From a bacterium CG2_30_54_10 (lineage in GTDB: Bacteria; Muiribacteriota; Ozemobacteria; Ozemobacterales; Ozemobacteraceae): a DNA stretch of 5,242 nucleotides. This document shows positions 1-5,223 of the stretch, piece after piece. Every line of letters starts with the position of its first letter. The stretch's first letter is position 1. The notes below the pieces were generated by a model. It did no database searches and had not been told where the DNA came from. It saw only the letters and a program-made list of their open reading frames with translations. The translations under genes and the position numbers were made by a program. The stretch covers positions 1 through 5,242 of the forward strand of contig MNYA01000396.1 of the NCBI GenBank assembly GCA_001872985.1, given 5' to 3'.

Positions 1-159
1 TGGAAGCCGCTGCGACTTTTTCGCTGGATTCCGACAGAACATTTCAAAGCAGGCATTGAAACATGAATTTGGTGAAGTTTGGCAGTCACCTTTTTTCGAA
101 CGGCTCAATTCTTTTTGGTAGCGGGCGCCTTTTACGCGATTCGCCGCAATTTTCCGGGG
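1..159. other. Left-edge stretch with no assignable gene
   Basis: No gene can be assigned here. Plus-strand frames are open from the edge to a TGA at 64-66 (residues ending FKAGIET) and to a TAG at 119-121 (ending FFERLNSFW). Either could be the last codons of a convergent gene entering from the left, but the pieces are too short to choose between them or to identify a family. Two short minus-strand frames also run off the edge without a ribosome-binding site. If a convergent gene exists, this segment is the 3'-to-3' junction between it and the minus-strand operon that ends at 160. Confidence 0.4.
121..153 (+). terminator. Possible weak terminator for a gene entering from the left
   Basis: GCGGGCG (121-127) can pair with CGCCGC (142-147) with one bulged G, leaving a 14-nt loop, and is followed by AATTTT. 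Read on the plus strand this resembles a short intrinsic terminator. Read on the minus strand no T-run follows, so it does not serve the minus-strand operon well. The stem is short and bulged, so this is a weak call. It matters mainly because it would support a convergent gene ending at 66 or 121. Confidence 0.22.
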
Positions 160-456
160 TCACCCGACGTAATAGGATTGGGTCGGATAGTATGCTCGGT
201 CATCCAGTTGGAAGACTTCCATTTTGACATCGTCGGGATACTCAACCCCGAGGCCGATCTCGCGGGGGTGGCTTCTGGAAACCATGAAACGGAAGCTGGG
301 GAAACCTTTCTTTACTGGAACATTCTCACGTTGGGGTTCGGCTCCGGTGAAGCGGTGGACAACGGTTACCCAGTAGTCGCGGTCGCCGCCACTGTTGTTG
401 AATTCGAGGTGAAGTATGTAGCAGTCTTCAGTCCAATCGTAGGTAAATTTTTTCAT
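160..456 (-). CDS. Small protein of unknown function, coupled to amrS
   Basis: This 98-residue protein is not one I recognise. Its ATG (456-454) overlaps the amrS TGA (455-453) as ATGA, which fixes the start better than a longer upstream frame beginning at 525 inside amrS. Reading ends at TGA 162-160. The protein is rich in aromatics (8 Tyr, 7 Phe, 2 Trp) and has alternating hydrophobic stretches (YILHLEF, YWVTVVHRF, FRFMVS, VKMEVFQL), which suggests a mostly beta fold. It has a single Cys (C12) and three His (16, 34, 63), with no signal peptide, membrane segment or metal-binding Cys pair, so it is probably cytosolic. The tight coupling to a radical SAM enzyme suggests a joint role, for example as a substrate, a binding partner or an accessory subunit. 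That is inference from position only. The gene is very likely real, because the frame and the overlap agree. Confidence 0.72.
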   Translation of the reverse strand: MKKFTYDWTEDCYILHLEFNNSGGDRDYWVTVVHRFTGAEPQRENVPVKKGFPSFRFMVSRSHPREIGLGVEYPDDVKMEVFQLDDRAYYPTQSYYVG

Positions 457-1571
457 GCAAGCTTCACCGCCGGAGTGCGGTCGTATGGCAGCTCGAGGCC
501 GACGACCTTCGTCTGGAACCCGCATTTATTGCAAACCCCCTTGTCGCTTAGGGTATCCTTGAGATACGTGTTGATTCCGTATCTTTCGATGAGCAGGGTC
601 TTGCAGGAAGGGCAATAAGTGTTCAGGCCTTGAGATTGGAAGGTGTTCCCGATGTAGACGTATTTGAGACCCCTTTCGAGAGCGAGATTCCGGGCGGCCA
701 TCACGTCTTCAACGGGCGTCTTCGGATATTGCATATATTTGTAATCGGGATGAAAACGAGTGAAATGCAGCCCGATGTCGGGGCTCAATTCCTTCAAGAA
801 GAAATCGATCACCCGGTTGTAGTTTTCGTTGTTGTTGGTCAGGCCGGTCACCACCAGGTTGCTGATCTCGAATGGGATCTGGGCTTTGAACACGGATCTG
901 GTTCCGGCGAGGACCGGTTCAAGCCAGCCTTTGGTAAACTTTTTGTAATAATCAGGATCCATGGCCTTGATCGAAATGGCGAACACATCGATGACCTTGC
1001 ACAATTCGGACACCGCTTCCGGAGAAAGGAAGAAGGCCGATTTGAAAAGGTTCTTCAGGCCGGCCTTGCGGGCCTCGATCGCAGTGTCGATGACGAACTC
1101 GAACCAGACGGCGGGATCGTTGTATGTCCAGGAAAGAATGGGAGTCCCTGATGACTTCGCTGTATCTATGACCTGCTGGGTGCTATATTCGTAGATCGTG
1201 GATGGAGGGGTGTATTGAAGTTGGGAATAAACCCAGTTCTGGCAGTAGTCGCAGTCGAGGTTGCAGCCAAAATTCCCCAAGGACAGGATTTTAGCGCCTG
1301 GCATATAATGGAAGGTGGCTTCCGTCTCGACGCGCTCGACGGTAATGTGAGTCGCCTTTCCGTAGGACTGGGCGTATAATTTTCCGCCCATGTTCTTTCG
1401 GACTTTGCAGAAGCCTACCGAGTTCTCGGCGATTTGGCATTGGCGGGGGCAAAGGTGACACTGTACCTTTCCATTGCCGAGTTTTTTGTACAGGTAGGCC
1501 TCCTTGCGCCTGTCTTCCCATTGTGTTTGAAGATCATGGCGGGTGGCTTGCTCTGAAAAAACATTGCTCAT
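453..1571 (-). CDS. amrS: AmmeMemoRadiSam-system radical SAM enzyme
   Basis: This is a 372-residue radical SAM protein related to pyruvate formate-lyase-activating enzymes. It should bind a [4Fe-4S] cluster and S-adenosylmethionine and generate a 5'-deoxyadenosyl radical; the substrate of this family is not settled. The radical SAM motif CNLDCDYC places C103, C107 and C110, followed by QNW as in the family. The N-terminus has C38, C41, C45 and C55 (CHLCPRQC plus GFC), and the C-terminus has two Cys pairs (C320/C323, C347/C350) that look like a zinc ribbon or extra cluster site. SWTYNDP (147-153), HFTRFHPDYKY (269-279) and NTYCPSCKTLLIERYG (317-332) match family landmarks. Places where relatives usually have TNGY and NVDLK read KSAFF and AISIK here, so it is a divergent member. 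I chose the ATG at 1571 over the TTG at 1607 because CAGGG sits 6 nt upstream. The Memo-like and AMMECR1-like partners are not in the window. Confidence 0.88.
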   Translation of the reverse strand: MSNVFSEQATRHDLQTQWEDRRKEAYLYKKLGNGKVQCHLCPRQCQIAENSVGFCKVRKNMGGKLYAQSYGKATHITVERVETEATFHYMPGAKILSLGNFGCNLDCDYCQNWVYSQLQYTPPSTIYEYSTQQVIDTAKSSGTPILSWTYNDPAVWFEFVIDTAIEARKAGLKNLFKSAFFLSPEAVSELCKVIDVFAISIKAMDPDYYKKFTKGWLEPVLAGTRSVFKAQIPFEISNLVVTGLTNNNENYNRVIDFFLKELSPDIGLHFTRFHPDYKYMQYPKTPVEDVMAARNLALERGLKYVYIGNTFQSQGLNTYCPSCKTLLIERYGINTYLKDTLSDKGVCNKCGFQTKVVGLELPYDRTPAVKLA

Positions 1572-1577
1572 CAGTTG

Positions 1578-1582
1578 CCCTG
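1578..1582 (-). promoter_or_regulatory. Ribosome-binding site that selects the amrS start
   Basis: On the minus strand CAGGG precedes the ATG at 1571 by 6 nt. The in-frame TTG at 1607 is preceded only by an A/T-rich run with no purine-rich anti-ribosomal match. The downstream ATG is therefore the better start and removes 12 residues that show no family similarity I recognise. Confidence 0.6.
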
Positions 1583-1646
1583 ACTTTCTCGCCCATTCAG
1601 GCGGCAATAAACTTTACTTTGTGAGGAGCCCGGTTAAGTGGATCTG

Positions 1647-1675
1647 ATGATATTCCCGCTAATAGAGGAAGTCAA
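1647..1675 (-). promoter_or_regulatory. Sigma-70-like promoter for amrS and the downstream small gene
   Basis: Reading the minus strand, TTGACT (1675-1670) and TATCAT (1652-1647) are separated by 17 nt. Each hexamer matches five of six consensus positions. Transcription would start near 1640 and leave a leader of about 70 nt before the ATG at 1571. This is the best promoter-like signal I found in the window. It is a sequence match only. Confidence 0.6.
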
Positions 1676-1691
1676 GAATATCAGGATCTCA

Positions 1692-1739
1692 TCCGCAAAC
1701 AGCAAAATTTCTAAAACTTCTGTCGAAACTTCTTGCGGA
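1692..1739. repeat. Inverted repeat enclosing a direct repeat in the divergent promoter region
   Basis: TCCGCAA (1692-1698) is repeated in inverted form as TTGCGGA (1733-1739). Between and at the edge of these arms AAACTTCT occurs twice, at 1714-1721 and 1726-1733, 12 nt apart. The element lies between the minus-strand amrS promoter and the start of the plus-strand secreted-protein gene, so it could be a regulator site or part of a leader structure. The words are short and a chance origin cannot be excluded. I found no convincing -35/-10 pair for the plus-strand gene in this interval. Confidence 0.3.
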
Positions 1740-1810
1740 AACATCCAGGTTCGGATATCCTTGCCGGAGATGCTCGGGGACGAGGTCGAAATTGTATCGA
1801 GGAGTGAGGT

Positions 1811-2980
1811 ATGAAGAGGTTTATAGGTGTTCTGGTTCTTGCTCTCGTATTCGGGGTTTGCGGCCAGCCTTCGTGGGCCACTGACTCATCCGAACTGAAC
1901 GACGCGGTTCTGTATCTTGTGAATGACCCACAGGAGCTTACATACGCGGATATAAACAAACTGATCGACCGGAATAAAATATTCCAGCAAGAACATAAAA
2001 ACCTGACCGAAGATCAGGTCACCAGCTTCTACCAACACATCGCTGAACACGGCGTCCGCAATCCCGGCGCCGGTCAGAACCAGGTGCGTGTTGCCTACGT
2101 CGTCCAGAACCAGGGCCCCGACATTCAGGGCGTGGTCGTTCTCAAGGGTGATTTCGATCGGGAAAAGGTTCTTGATATCGTGAAGAAGCATTACGCTGAG
2201 CACAGCGGCGAACATGCAGCCGCGGTGACCAAGCAGACCCAGTTCGACCGCGTTCATGACGAAAAGAAGGCCGCGAACCCCTACGCAGAGGCCGATACCA
2301 CCATCGACGGGCATAGCGCCCACATCTTCCCGATGCCTCTGCGCAATCGGGAACTGATCGTCGTTTCCACCGATGGTGCAATTCTGATCAGCTCCGCCGA
2401 GCGCGGAAACCGGAAGCTTCTCGGCAAGACAATCGCCGTGGTCGATGGCCGCATTCCATTGAAAGAACCAGCCCCAAGCACCAAGGTCGTCATGGTCTTC
2501 GCTCCTTCGAACCAAGAGAAAAACCGGATGGAAGATGGTATCTGGAAGCGCTACGATCAGCAGAAGCAGGACACCCTATCCCAGAAAAAACACCTCAAGA
2601 AACTCGGCGAACGCTTCCGGCAGAAGGTCATCAAAAACAAGATACAGTTCTTTGTCGATTCACTCCAGGAACTGAACCAGGGAACCATGACGGTCGAGCG
2701 CGGCCGGACAGGTGACCTGACCAAGACCGCCACCATGGAAGCCGATTTTGCCTCCCCTGACCAGGCCGGCGAAGTTAAGAAGCGCCTGTTGAAGCACATG
2801 GTCAAAGAAATCAAGCGCCAGGATGATGTTAAGGACAAGTTTGCTCTCGGCAACATTTCCATTACAACCCAGGGAAACAAGGTTCTTCTCCGCTGTCAGC
2901 TTCGTGACTCGAAAGAACAGCTTCATGCTTTTCATCTCATTTCCACTTACGTTGATAAGGGTATGCTCGAACGCCTTTGA
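1811..2980 (+). CDS. Exported protein of unknown function
   Basis: This 389-residue protein is not one I recognise. It starts at ATG 1811, with GAGGAG 6 nt upstream (1799-1804). Residues 1-23 are a typical Sec signal peptide: a positive MKR, a hydrophobic core from I5 to V16, and a likely signal peptidase I cut after SWA (A23). C17 is not in a proper lipobox, so it is probably not a lipoprotein. The mature protein is hydrophilic and charged, with no further membrane segment, so it should be periplasmic or secreted. Two similarly built halves are visible: near 92-120 and 305-330 a strand is followed by F-D-or-P...K helices (LKGDFDREKVLDIVKK and ADFASPDQAGEVKKRL), and near 165-195 and 346-366 there are strand-rich stretches (RNRELIVVSTDGAILISS; ISITTQGNKVLLRCQL). 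A Lys/Arg/Gln-rich helical link (246-278) joins them. This suggests duplicated alpha/beta domains. It appears to be transcribed alone, since a terminator follows. Confidence 0.85.
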   Translation: MKRFIGVLVLALVFGVCGQPSWATDSSELNDAVLYLVNDPQELTYADINKLIDRNKIFQQEHKNLTEDQVTSFYQHIAEHGVRNPGAGQNQVRVAYVVQNQGPDIQGVVVLKGDFDREKVLDIVKKHYAEHSGEHAAAVTKQTQFDRVHDEKKAANPYAEADTTIDGHSAHIFPMPLRNRELIVVSTDGAILISSAERGNRKLLGKTIAVVDGRIPLKEPAPSTKVVMVFAPSNQEKNRMEDGIWKRYDQQKQDTLSQKKHLKKLGERFRQKVIKNKIQFFVDSLQELNQGTMTVERGRTGDLTKTATMEADFASPDQAGEVKKRLLKHMVKEIKRQDDVKDKFALGNISITTQGNKVLLRCQLRDSKEQLHAFHLISTYVDKGMLERL

Positions 2981-3018
2981 TTGAATTCCGGTCAACACCT
3001 GATTTTCCGATCTCTGAT

Positions 3019-3059
3019 GCCCGCGTGTAGGAAGGAAACTGCCCGCGGGCGTTTTATTT
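3019..3059 (+). terminator. Rho-independent terminator after the exported-protein gene
   Basis: GCCCGCG (3019-3025) pairs perfectly with CGCGGGC (3044-3050), with an 18-nt loop, and is followed directly by GTTTTATTT. Flanking A3017-T3052 and a T-G wobble can lengthen the stem. It lies 38 nt after the TGA of the exported-protein gene. The right arm is itself part of a 10-bp palindrome, GCCCGCGGGC (3041-3050). Confidence 0.75.
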
Positions 3060-3090
3060 ATTTCAAATCAAAGGTCAGGTGAGTTGATAC

Positions 3091-3543
3091 ATGCGTTTTT
3101 ATTTTGTTGATAGAATCACCCACCTGGACCAGGGAAAGCTGATCCGTGGCTACAAGAATGTAGCCATGAGTGAACCCGTTTTCACGACGCATTTCCCAAG
3201 TTTTCCGGTGCTTCCCGGAGTGGTCGTGATCGAGGCAATGGCGCAGCTCGCCGGCCTGTTGATCGAAACCACCGAAGAAGGGAAAAGCCGCAAGGCCATT
3301 CTCTCGATCGTCGATCGCGTGAAGTTTAAGAAGATGGTCCGGCCCGGTGACCGCCTGGACATGTCGGCTGAACTGGTGGTACTCGACGAGGATGGGGCTC
3401 GCGCTGAAGTTTCCGCGGCGGTCGGCGAGGATACGATCGCCCAGACGCGCCTGACATTCGTTCTTCTGGAGGTTCCCCCCGAGTTCGCCGGAGTTTTGGC
3501 CCAAGAGCGGGCTGCGCTCTTCCATGCGCTCCGAATGAAATGA
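3091..3543 (+). CDS. fabZ: FabZ-like 3-hydroxyacyl-ACP dehydratase
   Basis: This is a 150-residue single-hotdog dehydratase expected to remove water from 3-hydroxyacyl-ACP to give trans-2-enoyl-ACP in the cytosol. The active-site helix is clear: HFPSFPVLPGVVVIEAMAQLAG (34-55), with catalytic H34 and E48 at the same 14-residue spacing as in E. coli FabZ. VKFKKMVRPGDRL (77-89) matches the conserved second-half strand region. The start has AGGTGAG (3077-3083) 7 nt upstream. It is short at the N-terminus: the LPHRYPFLLVDR block of housekeeping FabZ is reduced to FYFVDR near residue 3, and a 20-residue tail (131-150) follows the fold. These features fit the FabZ-like proteins found beside dedicated ketosynthases. 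The TGA overlaps the next ATG as ATGA. I am sure of the family; housekeeping versus specialised role is open, so the symbol is a family-level label. Confidence 0.88.
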   Translation: MRFYFVDRITHLDQGKLIRGYKNVAMSEPVFTTHFPSFPVLPGVVVIEAMAQLAGLLIETTEEGKSRKAILSIVDRVKFKKMVRPGDRLDMSAELVVLDEDGARAEVSAAVGEDTIAQTRLTFVLLEVPPEFAGVLAQERAALFHALRMK

Positions 3544-4808
3544 CCGGCCTGCCGATCGAAGTCGCGATTACCGGGCTAGGGGCGGTCACCCCCCTCGCCA
3601 CCAGTGCAATGTCCACGTTCGCGGCGTTGTGCGAAGGAAGAAATGGCGTTCGTGAGATTCTCTCATGGAAAAAGGCCGGGTTCCCGGTCACTTTCGGTGG
3701 GATGGTCGACGGGCTTGGTTCGCTCGAAGTGTACCCGATCTTCCGGCAATATCGATCGCGCAAAGCGGTTTTCGCGATTGAAGCGTTGAGCGAGGCTCTC
3801 GCCCAGACCGGTCAGAAACATCTACAGATCGGCAAGGGCGGCATTTTTCTGGGAATCGAAACCGGGCGGCCCGCGATCGACAAGCTTTTCAAGATGTTTC
3901 GGCAGGCCGGAACTCCGAAGGGCCTCGACCCAAAAGCATTCGGGAAGAATTGTTTCCATTACTTGACTCCGGGTGAAGTTCTGGCCAAACAACCATTTTT
4001 CATGGCCTCTCTGGTCGGCCGCCAAGCGGGTGTGATCGGCGAATTTCACAGCGTTTCCAATGCCTGTTCCTCCTCCAATCAGGCTATCGGAGAGGCGTTC
4101 CGCAAGGTGGCATCGGGCGAACTCGACTGGGCCATAGCCGGCGGGGCTGACGACATGGTCGACGAATACATGGCGATCGGATTCCATCTGCTCGGGGCTC
4201 TCGCCGAAGATCTTCCACCGGAAGCCGCATCCAGGCCGTTCGATGCTGCCCGGCGTGGTTTTGTGCTCGGAGAAGGCGCGGGAATGCTCATTCTGGAATC
4301 ATTGCCGCGGGTTATCGCCCGCGGTGGTGAGCCGATCGCGATGCTCCGCGGATACGGCTCAGGAGCTTCGGCAGGCAAGATCACTGAAACTTCCTGGGAA
4401 GGCATCTACAAAACCATGGCCGCCGCGCTCGAAGAGGGAAAGATTGGGTTGGGTGACGTCGATTACATCAACGCTCACGGGACAAGCACTCCGATGAACG
4501 ACCCTGCGGAGACCAAGGCTATCAGAGAACTTTTCGGTGCCAGAGCGAAACGCATCCCGATCAGCTCCACCAAATCGATGACCGGCCATCTGATCGCCGC
4601 ATCGGGCGCGGTCGAGGCGGTCGTTTGCGCTCTTTCCATCCGAGGAGGGAAGATACATCCGACGCGAAACCTGGTCAAACCTGACCTATCCTGCGATCTT
4701 GACTACGTTCCAGAGGGGGCCCGCGTGCTTCCGCTTCGCAACGTTCTTTCGAACTCCCTTGGCTTTGCGGGAATCAACAGCACTCTTCTTATTTCCCGCT
4801 ATCAATGA
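3540..4808 (+). CDS. fabF: FabF-like beta-ketoacyl-ACP synthase
   Basis: This is a 422-residue thiolase-fold condensing enzyme that should extend an acyl chain by decarboxylative condensation with malonyl-ACP. The Cys-His-His triad and Lys are all present: C176 in SNACSSS, H313 in NAHGTSTPMND, K345 and H350 in SSTKSMTGH. The spacing from H313 to H350 (37) equals that of E. coli FabF (H303 to H340). The N-terminal VAITGLGAVTPLA and the FDAARRGFVLGEGAGMLILE block (234-253) are typical. Unlike FabF, the loop usually reading NSFGFGGTN is NSLGFAGIN (405-413): the gating Phe (F409) is kept, but Ala, Leu and Ile replace Gly, Phe and Thr. The nucleophile block is NACSSS instead of TAC[ST]. Length is normal and there is no break. 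It is probably translationally coupled to the dehydratase by ATGA. It could serve fatty-acid synthesis or a specialised polyketide- or polyene-like product, so fabF is a family-level label. Confidence 0.9.
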   Translation: MTGLPIEVAITGLGAVTPLATSAMSTFAALCEGRNGVREILSWKKAGFPVTFGGMVDGLGSLEVYPIFRQYRSRKAVFAIEALSEALAQTGQKHLQIGKGGIFLGIETGRPAIDKLFKMFRQAGTPKGLDPKAFGKNCFHYLTPGEVLAKQPFFMASLVGRQAGVIGEFHSVSNACSSSNQAIGEAFRKVASGELDWAIAGGADDMVDEYMAIGFHLLGALAEDLPPEAASRPFDAARRGFVLGEGAGMLILESLPRVIARGGEPIAMLRGYGSGASAGKITETSWEGIYKTMAAALEEGKIGLGDVDYINAHGTSTPMNDPAETKAIRELFGARAKRIPISSTKSMTGHLIAASGAVEAVVCALSIRGGKIHPTRNLVKPDLSCDLDYVPEGARVLPLRNVLSNSLGFAGINSTLLISRYQ

Positions 4809-4899
4809 ATGGGATGGGGTGTTTTTCCAAAAATTTATTACCGGACAAGAACCAGAAGCACGTTCGGAGCCTGACGGCCCGAAGACCAGGTGTAGAGAA

Positions 4900-4960
4900 A
4901 GCCGGCGCTACCTGCCTCCCCTCCCTCCGAATCGGGCAGGCCGATTTCCGGCATCCGGCT
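4900..4960. repeat. Nested GC-rich inverted repeats, possible branched RNA fold
   Basis: AGCCGG (4900-4905) pairs with CCGGCT (4955-4960). Inside it CCTGCC (4911-4916) pairs with GGCAGG (4935-4940), and GCCG (4940-4943) can pair with CGGC (4949-4952) around a 5-nt loop. The three stems could form a three-way junction of about 60 nt if transcribed after the synthase gene. No T-run follows, so it is not a plain terminator. The stems are only 4 to 6 bp, and I do not recognise a known RNA family. Confidence 0.3.
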
Positions 4961-5029
4961 CTCCAGTTGGTGGCAATTACGATTGGCATGCTTCGATATG
5001 GGCTGCCTCAAGAGAAAAGAGTTTAATTT

Positions 5030-5069
5030 TCGAAAACGAAGATGGGGTTGAGGGCAACTCGAAAACGAA
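5030..5069 (+). repeat. 11-bp direct repeat
   Basis: TCGAAAACGAA occurs at 5030-5040 and again at 5059-5069, with starts 29 bp apart and 18 bp between the copies. The second copy ends one base before the large palindrome. This could be a pair of binding sites, a short duplication, or a relic of an insertion. Confidence 0.5.
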
Positions 5070-5070
5070 C

Positions 5071-5106
5071 ATTTCCTTTTATGTTGAGCTCAACATAAAA
5101 GGAAAT
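5071..5106. repeat. Perfect 36-bp palindrome
   Basis: The 18 bases 5071-5088 are the exact reverse complement of 5089-5106. The core is TGTTGAGCTCAACA, and the outer arms are ATTTCCTTTTA and TAAAAGGAAAT. The bases just outside (C5070 and C5107) do not pair, so the symmetry ends sharply. Transcribed from either strand it gives a hairpin of about 16 bp with an AGCT tip. The sequence after it on the plus strand is CTGGTAAGAG, with no T-run, so it is not a classical terminator. It could be a dimeric-regulator operator, a bidirectional stop acting through the A/T-rich stem, or the end of a small palindromic repeat element. Confidence 0.9.
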
Positions 5107-5191
5107 CTGGTAAGAGTTTAGCGGTATGAAAGAAGAAAGGCGAAAAATCAGAGGAAACGAAAAAGCAGAAAAAAGGAAAGGATTTTTTTGC

Positions 5192-5223
5192 CGCAGATAA
5201 ACGCGGATTAACGCAGATCTGGA
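5192..5223 (+). repeat. 10-bp periodic GCAGATAAAC-type repeat at the edge
   Basis: Three consecutive units share the pattern GCRGATNNNN at 10-bp steps: GCAGATAAAC, GCGGATTAAC and GCAGATCTGG. They begin a few bases after a T-run (coordinates within 1-2 bases). From memory, repeats of this type (cgcagattaacgcagat-like) are scattered between genes in many unrelated bacterial genomes and give rise to spurious small predicted proteins. I could not check that here. Confidence 0.55.

Noticed and set aside
457..525. Upstream extension of the 98-residue gene to a start at 525
   Set aside because: The extra 23 residues lie wholly inside the amrS coding end and are Arg/Pro-rich translation of another frame. 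The ATGA start at 456 is the simpler choice.
79..618. Long plus-strand frame of 179 codons opposite the small gene and the end of amrS
   Set aside because: It starts at TTG without a ribosome-binding site, and its sequence is the antisense of two well-supported minus-strand frames, one of which has clear family motifs.
1572..1607. TTG start at 1607 for amrS
   Set aside because: It has no ribosome-binding site and adds 12 residues unlike the family, whereas the ATG at 1571 is preceded by CAGGG at good spacing.
1886..2515. Minus-strand frame of 209 codons inside the exported-protein gene
   Set aside because: It is antisense to a frame with a signal peptide, a ribosome-binding site and a terminator, and it shows no motif of its own.
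3326..3763. Minus-strand frame of 145 codons across the dehydratase-synthase junction
   Set aside because: The Arg/Pro/Ser-rich product is typical of antisense translation of GC-rich genes. It covers the junction of two genes with intact catalytic motifs.
4699..5121. Plus-strand frame of 140 codons running from the synthase 3' end into the repeat region
   Set aside because: Its first third is an out-of-frame reading of the synthase C-terminus, and its last part reads through the palindrome. It has no ribosome-binding site and no recognisable motif.
5126..5212. Short Lys/Arg/Glu-rich frame of about 28 codons at the right edge
   Set aside because: It is the direct translation of the purine tract and the periodic repeat, the kind of spurious small protein such repeats produce. 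There is no ribosome-binding site at useful spacing.
5071..5223. CRISPR array or transposon end
   Set aside because: The palindrome is single, the periodic repeat has 10-bp units without spacers, and no transposase or Cas gene or target-site duplication is visible.
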